NCBI GenBank assembly: GCA_027295245.1
Contig: JAPULF010000089.1
Location: 1-10,875 of the forward strand
Length of the DNA: 10,875 bases
Reading direction: 5' to 3'
Origin: Planctomycetota bacterium
Lineage (GTDB): Bacteria; Planctomycetota; Phycisphaerae; UBA1845; UTPLA1
Under the pieces are notes generated by a model. The model was not told the DNA's origin. It saw nothing but the letters and a program-made list of their open reading frames with translations, and ran no database searches. This document shows, piece by piece, positions 1 to 6,877 of the stretch. The number at the start of each line of letters is the position of its first letter. The stretch's first letter is position 1. A program made the position numbers and the translations under genes.

Positions 1-252
1 CTGCTGACAATGCTGTTCGGGGACGTGGTCCGATTGAGGCAGGTGCTCGCGGTCGCCCTTGCCGTCATCCTTTCGTCGCTCCTGTTTGCGGCCCATCACT
101 ACGAGCCGATCGGGGCGGACGCGTGGTCGAGCAGTTCATTCGCGTTTCGCGCGGCGGCCGGCGCCTATCTGGCGGCGGTATTCGTTCTGCGCGGATTCGG
201 CCTGGCGGTCGGTTGTCACGTGATCTATGACGTGCTGGCGTTCTTGCTTTGA
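1..252 (+). CDS. CPBP-family intramembrane protease, C-terminal part (cut at window start)
   Basis: The reading frame is open from base 1, so this is the 3' end of a longer gene; 83 codons remain before the stop. It encodes hydrophobic helices with two spaced family motifs: FAAHHY near residue 28, matching the FxxxH-type motif 2, and HVIYD near residue 73, matching the HxxxD/N motif 3. These His and Asp/Asn residues form part of the active site in the CPBP (CAAX protease and bacteriocin-processing) family, which are membrane-embedded glutamate-type proteases related to Rce1. The segment between them (AGAYLAAVFVLRGFGLAVG) is typical of the family. The EExxxR motif would lie upstream and is not visible. 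Substrate unknown. The gene ends 25 nt before the convergent ccsA gene. The in-frame ATG at base 10 is probably internal. Confidence 0.8.
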   Translation: MLTMLFGDVVRLRQVLAVALAVILSSLLFAAHHYEPIGADAWSSSSFAFRAAAGAYLAAVFVLRGFGLAVGCHVIYDVLAFLL

Positions 253-277
253 CGCGAGGCGCGAGAGGGAGCCGCGG

Positions 278-2065
278 TCAACCCCGCAGCTCGCCGAAGG
301 CGCGGTCCGTAGCGCGGACGCTGCGCCACAGCTTCTTGGGCGTCAATCCCACCACGATGATGCACAACTGCGAGGCGACGAATGCCAGCAGCCAGGTCGT
401 GGTGGAGTCGGTGAATCCGTAGGAATGCAACCCGACGCCGAGCTGGTTCACGCCGAACCACGACCACGCCGTCACGATGTTCCCGAACACGGCGAGCACG
501 GCGAATCCGCGAGTCTTGATCATTCCGCCCCACCGGGCGTGGAGGATCAGGGCGTTCCAGAGAACGATCATCAGTGCCCCGTTCTCCTTCGGATCCCAGC
601 CCCAGAATCGACCCCAGGAATCGTCGGCCCACAGTCCGCCGAGGACCGTGCCCACGAAGCTGAGCAGCATCGCAAAGCACACCACGCCGTACAACATGCG
701 GCCGAAGGTCTTTTCCATTTGATGGCTGAGTGCCCGCGTAAAGACGCCGCGAAAAATGAAGAGAATGCCGAGCAAGCCAGCGAAGAAGGTCGCCGCATAT
801 CCGAAGTTGATCACAACGACGTGGGTGGCCAGCCAGAACTTGGTGTCCAGGACGGCCTGCATCATTATGAGTGTGTCGCCGTCGCCGGCCAGGAAGTGGG
901 CTATCAGCAAAGTGAGAAATCCGGCGACCGAGGCCAGAAGGTTCCCGATTCCGAAGCGATAGATCGTCTCGAGAATCAGACCGAGGCCCACACACCCCCA
1001 ACCAATGAATACAGCCGTACCGTAAAGATTGGTTATGGGCGGATAGCCCGAGATATAGATCCGGGCGGCGATCGCCGCGGTGTGCAGGCCGAATATACAA
1101 ACCATCAGCCAGAATGCCATCCGGTTCAGTGCTTCGCTCCAACCCAACCACGCGATGCAGCCGAGCAGGAATGCAATCACGTACAAGACCGAGCAACTGT
1201 AAAAGGGCTCGAGATGGTTGAACATGGCCTCGAACGAGAGCACATCAGGGTCGGCCGGCGGGCTCGTCGCGAGCAGGACCTGATACCTGGCGAGTTCGCT
1301 GTTGAAGGCGGCGGCGTCGCCCTCGCGACGGGCCTGGAACATGCCGGCCAGCGGCCGCAGCGCGGGACTCGGATCCGGGGTAACGAACGCCTCGAAGACC
1401 GCGCCGATGAATGACCGCCATTGCTGACCTGCGGCCAGCGGCGGAATGGAATGGACCAGGCCCTGTCGGTCGATCATGTGAAATCGTTCCTTGGCATGGG
1501 CGAACTGCAGGTGAGCATTTTCGCTGTCCAAGTCGATTCTGGGCACGCTATGGGCTTCGGCCAACAGGCTGTAGTGTTGGGTCTTGCTCGAGAATTCCAA
1601 CAGCTTCACGTCGAAGAGATCGCGCTCGGCCTGATCCTTCCTCGCGGCCTCCGCAATCTGTGGGTCGACATCACCGAGTTTTTGAAGAAACTCGTTCCAC
1701 GCGTAGCGATATCGCTTCCGTGGTTCGAGTCCGAGTGCGGCCTGGAGCTGGAGGTTCTCTATGCGGAAGACCTTGTGGTCGCCGGCGGCGGGTGAATTCG
1801 AGATGACATCGAGCAACCACTTGATGGCCGGCTGCCGATTTCCATCATCGTCAACAAAGGTCTGCCTGTCGGAGATGATCAAGAGGCTGTTTCGCGCCAG
1901 GGTGTCGAATGGTTTGACCCGACCCTGATACACCAACGGCAGTCGCCCGAACTCACGCACCTTCATCTCGCCGACGGAGTCGCCCGGCGACGAGACCCGC
2001 GATCCGAGCCAGCCGAGACTGGCCACGACTGCAAGCACCGGAAGTAATCGGGACGGCCCCTTCAT
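278..2065 (-). CDS. ccsA: Cytochrome c biogenesis protein CcsA (System II haem handling)
   Basis: A membrane protein of 595 aa that with ResB/CcsB forms the System II cytochrome c synthase, moving haem outward and ligating it to CXXCH apocytochromes. Residues 7-20 look like one membrane helix. Residues 21-285 are mostly soluble and should lie outside the cytoplasm. From about 289 to the C-terminus there are about eight hydrophobic helices. The WWD haem-binding motif (WGRFWGWDPKENGAL) is at 484-498, flanked by candidate haem-ligand histidines H415 (LATHVV) and H547 (GLHSYG). The large N-terminal region makes it longer than chloroplast or Gram-positive CcsA. I chose the ATG at 2065 because it overlaps the resB stop as ATGA and has a GGAAGG ribosome site; the frame could extend to 2164, but that part lies within resB. 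Last gene of the operon, so probably translationally coupled to resB. Confidence 0.93.
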   Translation of the reverse strand: MKGPSRLLPVLAVVASLGWLGSRVSSPGDSVGEMKVREFGRLPLVYQGRVKPFDTLARNSLLIISDRQTFVDDDGNRQPAIKWLLDVISNSPAAGDHKVFRIENLQLQAALGLEPRKRYRYAWNEFLQKLGDVDPQIAEAARKDQAERDLFDVKLLEFSSKTQHYSLLAEAHSVPRIDLDSENAHLQFAHAKERFHMIDRQGLVHSIPPLAAGQQWRSFIGAVFEAFVTPDPSPALRPLAGMFQARREGDAAAFNSELARYQVLLATSPPADPDVLSFEAMFNHLEPFYSCSVLYVIAFLLGCIAWLGWSEALNRMAFWLMVCIFGLHTAAIAARIYISGYPPITNLYGTAVFIGWGCVGLGLILETIYRFGIGNLLASVAGFLTLLIAHFLAGDGDTLIMMQAVLDTKFWLATHVVVINFGYAATFFAGLLGILFIFRGVFTRALSHQMEKTFGRMLYGVVCFAMLLSFVGTVLGGLWADDSWGRFWGWDPKENGALMIVLWNALILHARWGGMIKTRGFAVLAVFGNIVTAWSWFGVNQLGVGLHSYGFTDSTTTWLLAFVASQLCIIVVGLTPKKLWRSVRATDRAFGELRG

Positions 2066-3450
2066 TCCGCCTTCCTTCTGCGCAGGAAACCGATCAGGTT
2101 CATTCCGAAATGCGTCGCCAGCCCGGTGCCGACGATCATGCAGGACAAATATGGGAGCATCCATCCGTCGTTTCGGACCACCTGGAGAATCGTGAGATTT
2201 TCTCCGGGTTCGAACGACGATTGATAGAACGTTTCTCCGGCGTAGCGCAGCGGATTGTTCATCCAGATCTTGACGACGCGGTCCACGTTTCGATTCTTAT
2301 CGATCAGACGTACGCGGGCCGAAAAGTTTTTGGGAGTGTCCGTGCCGATGTACTTGTCGTGGCGGAACTCGAGCAGTTGGATCGAATAGGGCTTGTACGA
2401 GCGCGTAAACCGCAGGTCGAGATCGTACGTCTTGCCGCCAATGGATATCGTCTGCTTCGGGAGGCTCGGAATCGCCAGGTGCGCCAAATAGGTACCGAGG
2501 TCCCGTCCGTCTCTTCCCGTGAGCTTGAGGTATGCCGCCGGCACATTCACGGTCTGTGTAGGGTCGACACCGCTTACTTCGGGCTGCTCGACCGACATCG
2601 CGACGAGCCCATTGCCGACCGTGGCGGGGTTGACCCAGCCGTGTGCGGCCTCCGCAACGTTTGCAAAACTGGAATTCTTCATGAACTCGAGCACTTCAAT
2701 GTCGAACGGCAACAGTTTGTCTTTGATGGATCCAACACGCGCAAGGATAGAGCCCGGAACCACGACGGTATCGTCGAATTCAGGATGTTCCCGATCGATT
2801 ATGGCGAACTCGACGGAGCGACTGTCGTACGTGAAGTTCACGTATTCGCCTGCTTCGATTCTCATCTGCCCTTCCGTGGCGGCCATGCCCGTGAATACCT
2901 CATGAACGAGCAACAGGATGACCCCGCCGTGGAGCAGCACGATGCCGGCCCGTTTACGGAACACGAGCCCGCACCCGATCAGCAGCAGGACGGCCGCCCC
3001 ACCGCCCTGTGCAAGTCGCACCAGTACCCGCCAGAAAGCGTCGCCCTCGGTGGCGGCAATCTCCTTTGTGAAGACTCCGATGATGATCAGCCACGTGAGC
3101 AGGGACCCGCCGGCGAGAAACAGGAGGCCCAGACCGAGGCGGGGACCCCGGGCGTTGGGTTTGAACCGGGCCGCGTGGGCCGAAACGATGTTGATCATCA
3201 GGGCGGCCCCGATCAGCCAGCCGCCGGGAAAATAGAAGTAGCCGGGAACGTCCCAGGCGCGCGGAAAGAATATCTTCAGGTCGATCCGGGCGATGTAACA
3301 GCGGAAGTATTCGTGGACGACCGTCCAAATGCCCTTGTCGATTTGTGCAACCGTCCCCGCCAAGACGATGAAAATGCCCATCGCAAACAGCGCAACGGTG
3401 AGCTTGAGCGACGCCAGGCCACCGAGTGTCTTCTTGACGACGCTAGGCAC
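2062..3450 (-). CDS. resB: ResB/CcsB-family cytochrome c biogenesis protein
   Basis: A 462-aa ResB-like protein, the partner of CcsA in System II cytochrome c maturation. Predicted helices lie near residues 13-33, 76-92, 106-127, 152-164 and 168-188. A large extra-cytoplasmic domain follows (about 190-430), with a final helix near 431-455. The start (SLKLTVALFAMGIFIVLAGT), the HEYF segment at 46-49 and the LLHGGVILLLVHEVFTG stretch at 172-188 are ResB-like, the last including conserved histidines. The late segment with IWMNNPLRYAGETFYQSSF (395-413) is a strong family signature: this is where ResB usually reads 'vNxPLxyxGxxfYQsx'. The start is GTG, preceded by a GAGGGGG ribosome site. It overlaps the upstream lipoprotein gene by 8 nt and ccsA by 4 nt, so the three are almost surely one transcript. 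Confidence 0.92.
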   Translation of the reverse strand: MPSVVKKTLGGLASLKLTVALFAMGIFIVLAGTVAQIDKGIWTVVHEYFRCYIARIDLKIFFPRAWDVPGYFYFPGGWLIGAALMINIVSAHAARFKPNARGPRLGLGLLFLAGGSLLTWLIIIGVFTKEIAATEGDAFWRVLVRLAQGGGAAVLLLIGCGLVFRKRAGIVLLHGGVILLLVHEVFTGMAATEGQMRIEAGEYVNFTYDSRSVEFAIIDREHPEFDDTVVVPGSILARVGSIKDKLLPFDIEVLEFMKNSSFANVAEAAHGWVNPATVGNGLVAMSVEQPEVSGVDPTQTVNVPAAYLKLTGRDGRDLGTYLAHLAIPSLPKQTISIGGKTYDLDLRFTRSYKPYSIQLLEFRHDKYIGTDTPKNFSARVRLIDKNRNVDRVVKIWMNNPLRYAGETFYQSSFEPGENLTILQVVRNDGWMLPYLSCMIVGTGLATHFGMNLIGFLRRRKAE

Positions 3451-4546
3451 CGGAATCCCCCTCGAAACGGATCGACCCCACGAAGGACTCGAACGCCGCG
3501 GTTTGTTCGCTCACCAGCGGGTCCGGTCCGGACAACTTGTAAAACCACGTGGTCTTTCCGCGCGTCGCAATCACGCCCAGCGTATGAAGCTGCGCGCCCT
3601 TCAGATCCACGTAGTATCCCGGTTGGCCGTCAACTGGCAGCGACTTCGGCGGATCCTCGCTCAGGCTCGCCTGCGGCCCCAAGTTAACCTGGCCCCGCCA
3701 GCGATTGACGTTGCCGAGCAGGTTCGGCGGCGTATTCAGGGGTGTAATCGTTACTCTCGCCTCCTGTCCTCCGCCCCGTATTCGGAATGAAGCCAGGGAC
3801 ATGGTGGCTGGCTGTGCATCACGCTCCCAGCCGTTGGGCAGGCTCCAAGTCGGACCTCCGCGTTGCGGGGATCCGGACGCCGGGGCCTCGGCAACCAGGG
3901 CTTGGGACGCACGCTCGGGAGGCGGCGCCTCGCCGAATCTAACCGAGCGACACAGGGACATGAAGCCCTCGAAATGAGCGTCGAGTCGGTCCCGCGTGGC
4001 GGTCGTCTTGATGAACCAGGTTCGATCGGCGCCCGGGAATATTGCGGCCAACATGCGAGTCGACTCCGCCGACGAGCCCTCGGGTGCGGATCCAGCCAAG
4101 TCGACGAATATCCCTTGCGCCCCGCGGGCCTCAATTCTGCTGCGTTCCGGATCGGTCGATGGTTCCAGCCCGACCTGTCCGCGCCAGCGGTTTATGTTGG
4201 CGATCAGTCCGCCACCATCTCCGCCCAGTTGACTGATGACTACCTCAATCTGGTTGTCGCCCTCGCCGGCCGCCAGAGTGGCCAATCGCATAGAGGCGAA
4301 TCCCGTAGCCTCGGGGTTGGGCACGCTTCGCCATCCTTGGGGTCGGTCCCACTGCATCACGCCGGTCGCGCTTCCGGCGGCGGGTGGAGGTTTCGGCGCC
4401 CGATACGTACGGATCTGCTCTTGTTCCCGGTCGTCACAGCCGGGCCACAACATCGCAATCGTCAACGCCAACAAGCACGTGCCCAGCCTGGGATCGATGC
4501 GTATGCCGATTCGGACTCGAATTCCATCTTCGTGGGTATGAGGCAT
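3443..4546 (-). CDS. Putative lipoprotein with a duplicated domain, first gene of the resB-ccsA operon
   Basis: No function recognised. The 367-aa product starts with a charged n-region, then a hydrophobic stretch (21-36) ending WPGC at Cys37, so it may be a lipoprotein. The lipobox is poor (Trp at -3), and cleavage is uncertain. A proline-rich linker follows (about 48-58). Two copies of one domain come next: roughly 63-205, starting QWDRPQGW and containing INRWRGQV, and 228-363, starting WSLPNGW and containing VNRWRGQV. The NRWRGQV core recurs at 119 and 281, 162 residues apart. Each copy then has a VDL segment, a TWF(I/Y)K strand and an S(V/I)RF end. This suggests an extra-cytoplasmic beta-rich repeat. 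It overlaps resB by 8 nt, so a role linked to cytochrome c or haem export is possible, but this is inferred from position only. The frame stays open to 4705, but the promoter at 4553-4561 supports the ATG at 4546. Confidence 0.8.
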   Translation of the reverse strand: MPHTHEDGIRVRIGIRIDPRLGTCLLALTIAMLWPGCDDREQEQIRTYRAPKPPPAAGSATGVMQWDRPQGWRSVPNPEATGFASMRLATLAAGEGDNQIEVVISQLGGDGGGLIANINRWRGQVGLEPSTDPERSRIEARGAQGIFVDLAGSAPEGSSAESTRMLAAIFPGADRTWFIKTTATRDRLDAHFEGFMSLCRSVRFGEAPPPERASQALVAEAPASGSPQRGGPTWSLPNGWERDAQPATMSLASFRIRGGGQEARVTITPLNTPPNLLGNVNRWRGQVNLGPQASLSEDPPKSLPVDGQPGYYVDLKGAQLHTLGVIATRGKTTWFYKLSGPDPLVSEQTAAFESFVGSIRFEGDSGA

Positions 4547-4552
4547 CAGGGA

Positions 4553-4561
4553 ATTGTAGCA
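4553..4561 (-). promoter_or_regulatory. Extended -10 promoter placing +1 at the lipoprotein ATG
   Basis: On the minus strand the sequence reads TGCTACAAT, an extended -10 element (TGn plus TACAAT, one base from consensus). Six bases (TCCCTG) separate it from the ATG at 4546, so transcription would be expected to start at or next to the A of the start codon. That would give a leaderless mRNA. No good -35 hexamer lies 16-18 bases upstream, and no Shine-Dalgarno sequence precedes the ATG. Both facts fit the extended -10/leaderless reading. It would drive the lipoprotein-resB-ccsA operon. Confidence 0.45.
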
Positions 4562-4728
4562 CAAGTCATCGAGTTCGGCGGGTCCGCTCGGACGAAGCCA
4601 ACCACCGTTTATCGGCAGATCCAGGCGTCCGTACGCAAGAGCAGGATGCCCCGTGCGACTTCGTTGCGGGCATGCAGATGTTGCCGTAGGCTTTCGATGC
4701 CGCATCGGATTCGGCCTCGGATGACACC

Positions 4729-5913
4729 ATGAGGATTGGATACTTCGACTGCTTTGGCGGGGCGAGCGGCGACATGATCCTCGGGGCCCTTTTGGCGTCG
4801 GGACTGTCGCCGGATGCTCTGAGGGCCCAATTGGAAAAACTCGGACTGGCCGGGTACGAAATCGGCATTACGGAGGGGCCGAAACAGGGTTTCGCGGCCA
4901 CGAAGGTTGAAGTCCGTATGACCGAGTCTCAAACCCATCGGCATCTGCATCATATCACCGAAATCATCGATCGATCGGACTTGCCGGTCTGCGTGAAGGA
5001 TCCATCCAAACGGGTGTTCAGGCGACTGGCCGAGGCGGAAGCCAAAGTCCACGGAACGACGATCGAAAAAGTACACTTTCACGAGGTCGGTGCAATTGAC
5101 GCCATCGTCGACGTTGTGGGGGCCGTCGCGGGAATTCACGAGCTGCAACTCGACCGGATCTATTGCTCCGCGATTCCGACCGGGTCCGGCACCGTTCGAT
5201 GCGAGCACGGACTGATGCCCGTGCCGGCGCCTGCCACGGCGGAGTTGCTGCGCGGCGTGCCGTTGGCGGAGGCGGACGAGACCGGCGAGATGACGACGCC
5301 GACGGGGGCCGCCATTCTGACCACACTGGCCGAAGGGTTCGGACCGTTGCCGGCCATGCGAATCGAACGCGTGGGATACGGGGCCGGATCCAGAGATTGG
5401 AAAAACCGGCCCAACGTGTTGCGCCTGATCGTCGGCGAGTCGGTTGAGACGAGCAACGAACGGGACGAAGTGGTCGTGCTGGATGCGAATCTCGACGACG
5501 CAACCGGTGAACAGGTGGGGCACGTATTCGACGCCCTTTTCGAGGCCGGCGCCCTGGACGTTTTTGCGTCGCCGATCACGATGAAAAAGAACCGGCCGGG
5601 CATTCAGTTGTCGGTCATTGCGACGGACGCCACGGTGAACGCGTGCGAGGATGTCCTGTTTCGAGAGACCACCACCTTCGGCATTCGGCGACATCGTAGC
5701 AAACGAACCAAGCTCGACCGGTCGAGCGAAGAGGTCGAGACTCGGTTCGGACCGATCCACGTCAAGATCGGACGGCGCGGCGGCCGAGTTGTGAAAGTGT
5801 CGCCGGAGTACGAAGACTGCGCCAGGGCGTCACGGGAGCACGGCGTCGGGCTTCGCGACACGATGTTCGAGGCCGAACGCGTGTGGCGGGCTTCGCATGA
5901 GGCCCGGGAATGA
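4729..5913 (+). CDS. larC: LarC, nickel-pincer cofactor biosynthesis protein (nickel insertion)
   Basis: A 394-aa LarC (formerly DUF111). LarC inserts nickel into the pyridinium bis-thiocarboxylate made by LarB and LarE, in a CTP-dependent step, to give the cofactor of lactate racemase and other LarA-family enzymes. Signatures in order: YFDCFGGASGDM (5-16); a His-rich loop HRHLHH (70-75); KVHFHEVGAIDAIVD (114-128); EHGLMPVPAPATAELL (159-174); TGEMTTPTGAA (185-195); VGYGAGSRD (215-223); LDANLDDATGEQVGHV (251-266); MKKNRPG (285-291); ETTTFGIRR (313-321). It is one continuous frame, unlike the Lactobacillus plantarum gene, which is read by programmed frameshift as larC1/larC2. Full family length. 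No larA, larB or larE is in the window. The ribosome site is weak. The next gene overlaps the stop as ATGA. Confidence 0.94.
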   Translation: MRIGYFDCFGGASGDMILGALLASGLSPDALRAQLEKLGLAGYEIGITEGPKQGFAATKVEVRMTESQTHRHLHHITEIIDRSDLPVCVKDPSKRVFRRLAEAEAKVHGTTIEKVHFHEVGAIDAIVDVVGAVAGIHELQLDRIYCSAIPTGSGTVRCEHGLMPVPAPATAELLRGVPLAEADETGEMTTPTGAAILTTLAEGFGPLPAMRIERVGYGAGSRDWKNRPNVLRLIVGESVETSNERDEVVVLDANLDDATGEQVGHVFDALFEAGALDVFASPITMKKNRPGIQLSVIATDATVNACEDVLFRETTTFGIRRHRSKRTKLDRSSEEVETRFGPIHVKIGRRGGRVVKVSPEYEDCARASREHGVGLRDTMFEAERVWRASHEARE

Positions 5914-6509
5914 TGATGCTTGACTGCACGATTGCATGGGGCGGTACCTTGGCCGATCGCTTCGGCGGCATGACCGCACAGCAAATCGCGATCCTGGCCG
6001 CGGTCATCCTCATTATCGTAGGTGTGTTGAACATGCGCAGACGACGGTCGCCGGACTCGACCACCCCAACGCCCCGTCCCGATACGGCGACCGAATCGAA
6101 TGCCGGTGCGGGCCTGCCTCGCGACCTCCAGCACCTGATGGTACAGCTCGAAGAGCTTTCGCGTCGTATCAATGCCCAGATCGATACCAAGTACGCCAAG
6201 CTCGAACAGTCCATCGCGGATGCCGATAAGCGAATCATCGCGCTGCGGACGCTTCTCGACTACCCGCGATCGGACTCCGAATCGAGTCGAGACGCAAAAC
6301 GGCCCGAGCCGCCTCCGACTGTCCCCGCACCAAGATCGGGCACGGATGATCGCTTTCAGGCAATCTACGATTTGGCGGATCAAGGACTGTCACCGGTCGA
6401 GATCGGCCGGAAACTGGGACGCCGGACCGGTGAAATCGAACTGATCCTGAACCTGCGCGGGACACGCGACCAGAGCGAAGGACGCGGTCCGGGCTCGGCG
6501 CTGGTCTAG
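5910..6509 (+). CDS. One-TM protein with coiled coil and DUF6115-like C-terminal helix-turn-helix
   Basis: A 199-aa protein of unknown function. One membrane helix (about 24-40) is followed by a basic stop-transfer stretch (MRRRR, 42-46), a Pro/Thr/Ser-rich linker, a charged probable coiled coil (about 70-116), a second linker, and a compact C-terminal module (149-183). The module reads IYDLADQGLSPVEIGRKLGR then GEIELILNLR, resembling the DUF6115/DUF2802-type ending, where a short helix-turn-helix-like motif closes membrane-anchored small proteins. Its role is unknown; DNA binding by a membrane-anchored protein is possible but unproven. The first ATG overlaps the larC stop (ATGA), suggesting translational coupling. 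ATGs at 5913, 5916 and 5970 are alternative starts, and the 5970 start would leave only a short tail before the helix. Confidence 0.8.
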   Translation: MMMLDCTIAWGGTLADRFGGMTAQQIAILAAVILIIVGVLNMRRRRSPDSTTPTPRPDTATESNAGAGLPRDLQHLMVQLEELSRRINAQIDTKYAKLEQSIADADKRIIALRTLLDYPRSDSESSRDAKRPEPPPTVPAPRSGTDDRFQAIYDLADQGLSPVEIGRKLGRRTGEIELILNLRGTRDQSEGRGPGSALV

Positions 6510-6588
6510 TCGCTCCAACCCCCCCACCAACGATCATCACTTGGACCGGACCCGGCAGCACAATTCTACTCGTCCCGGACGTTCATTA

Positions 6589-6735
6589 CGGTGACATGGG
6601 GTACCGGTGGAGTTGCTTTGGTGTAGCGTGGAACATCCCCGGCGCACGGCCGGGATAGGCGGCGACTCGCCGGTGAGAATACCGATAACCGAACCGCTGC
6701 ATGACGTCCGAAACGGTGACTGACAAACCGGTGAT
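6589..6735 (+). repeat. Cluster of CGGTGA hexamers
   Basis: CGGTGA occurs at 6589, 6671, 6714 and 6729, with a near copy, CGGTGG, at 6605. Given this base composition, chance would give well under one copy in 150 bp. The last two copies are 15 bp apart in similar context (AACGGTGACTG and AACCGGTGATC). They could be operator half-sites or parts of an RNA fold. They could also be chance. Confidence 0.35.
6638..6654 (+). other. Short GC-rich hairpin
   Basis: CCCGGC at 6638-6643 pairs perfectly with GCCGGG at 6649-6654 around a 5-nt loop (GCACG). Two more pairs (A6635-T6656, T6636-A6655) can stack below after one bulged C. No T-run follows on either strand, so it does not look like an intrinsic terminator. 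It may be part of a leader fold. Confidence 0.4.
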
Positions 6736-6877
6736 CGAGGTGGCGCGTTGAATCGGACAGAGATCTAATCTGTTCCTCACATCAAGCCGACGCGCCTGTG
6801 GACGGGTTCGGGATTGCGCCGTGCGGAAGCGGCCATCATCGACCCTTGGCCGCCCGATCCTAGGAGGACGACAACAG

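Larger units (their letters stand above)
6510..6877. other. 368-bp non-coding region upstream of the HAMP-like gene
   Basis: I see no convincing gene here. The open frames crossing it (for example minus 6586-6945) are low-complexity Arg-rich shadows. It holds a run of seven or more C near 6518, a 6-bp perfect hairpin (6638-6654) and several CGGTGA hexamers (6589-6735). At its end is a strong ribosome site (AGGAGG at 6862-6867) 10 nt before the ATG at 6878. I found no clear sigma70 or sigma54 promoter and no recognisable riboswitch class. The length suggests a regulated or structured 5' leader, but this is an inference. Confidence 0.5.

Noticed and set aside
227..1414. Long plus-strand open frame (395 codons) opposite ccsA
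   Set aside because: Arg/Glu/His-rich composition, no family features, and it lies wholly opposite a gene with clear WWD and helix signatures; typical of GC-rich antisense frames.
2110..3687. Long plus-strand open frame (525 codons) opposite resB
   Set aside because: Charged, low-complexity product with no domain; the minus strand holds an unmistakable ResB.
4547..4705. N-terminal extension of the lipoprotein gene to a start at 4705
   Set aside because: It would bury the signal-like helix about 70 residues in and run through the -10 element; the residues look non-coding.
4609..5760. Minus-strand open frame (383 codons) opposite larC
   Set aside because: Covers the LarC coding strand in reverse and shows no motif, helix or ribosome site of its own.
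6596..6658. 20-codon plus-strand open frame that could be a leader peptide
   Set aside because: No ribosome site precedes it, and it shows no regulatory codon run.
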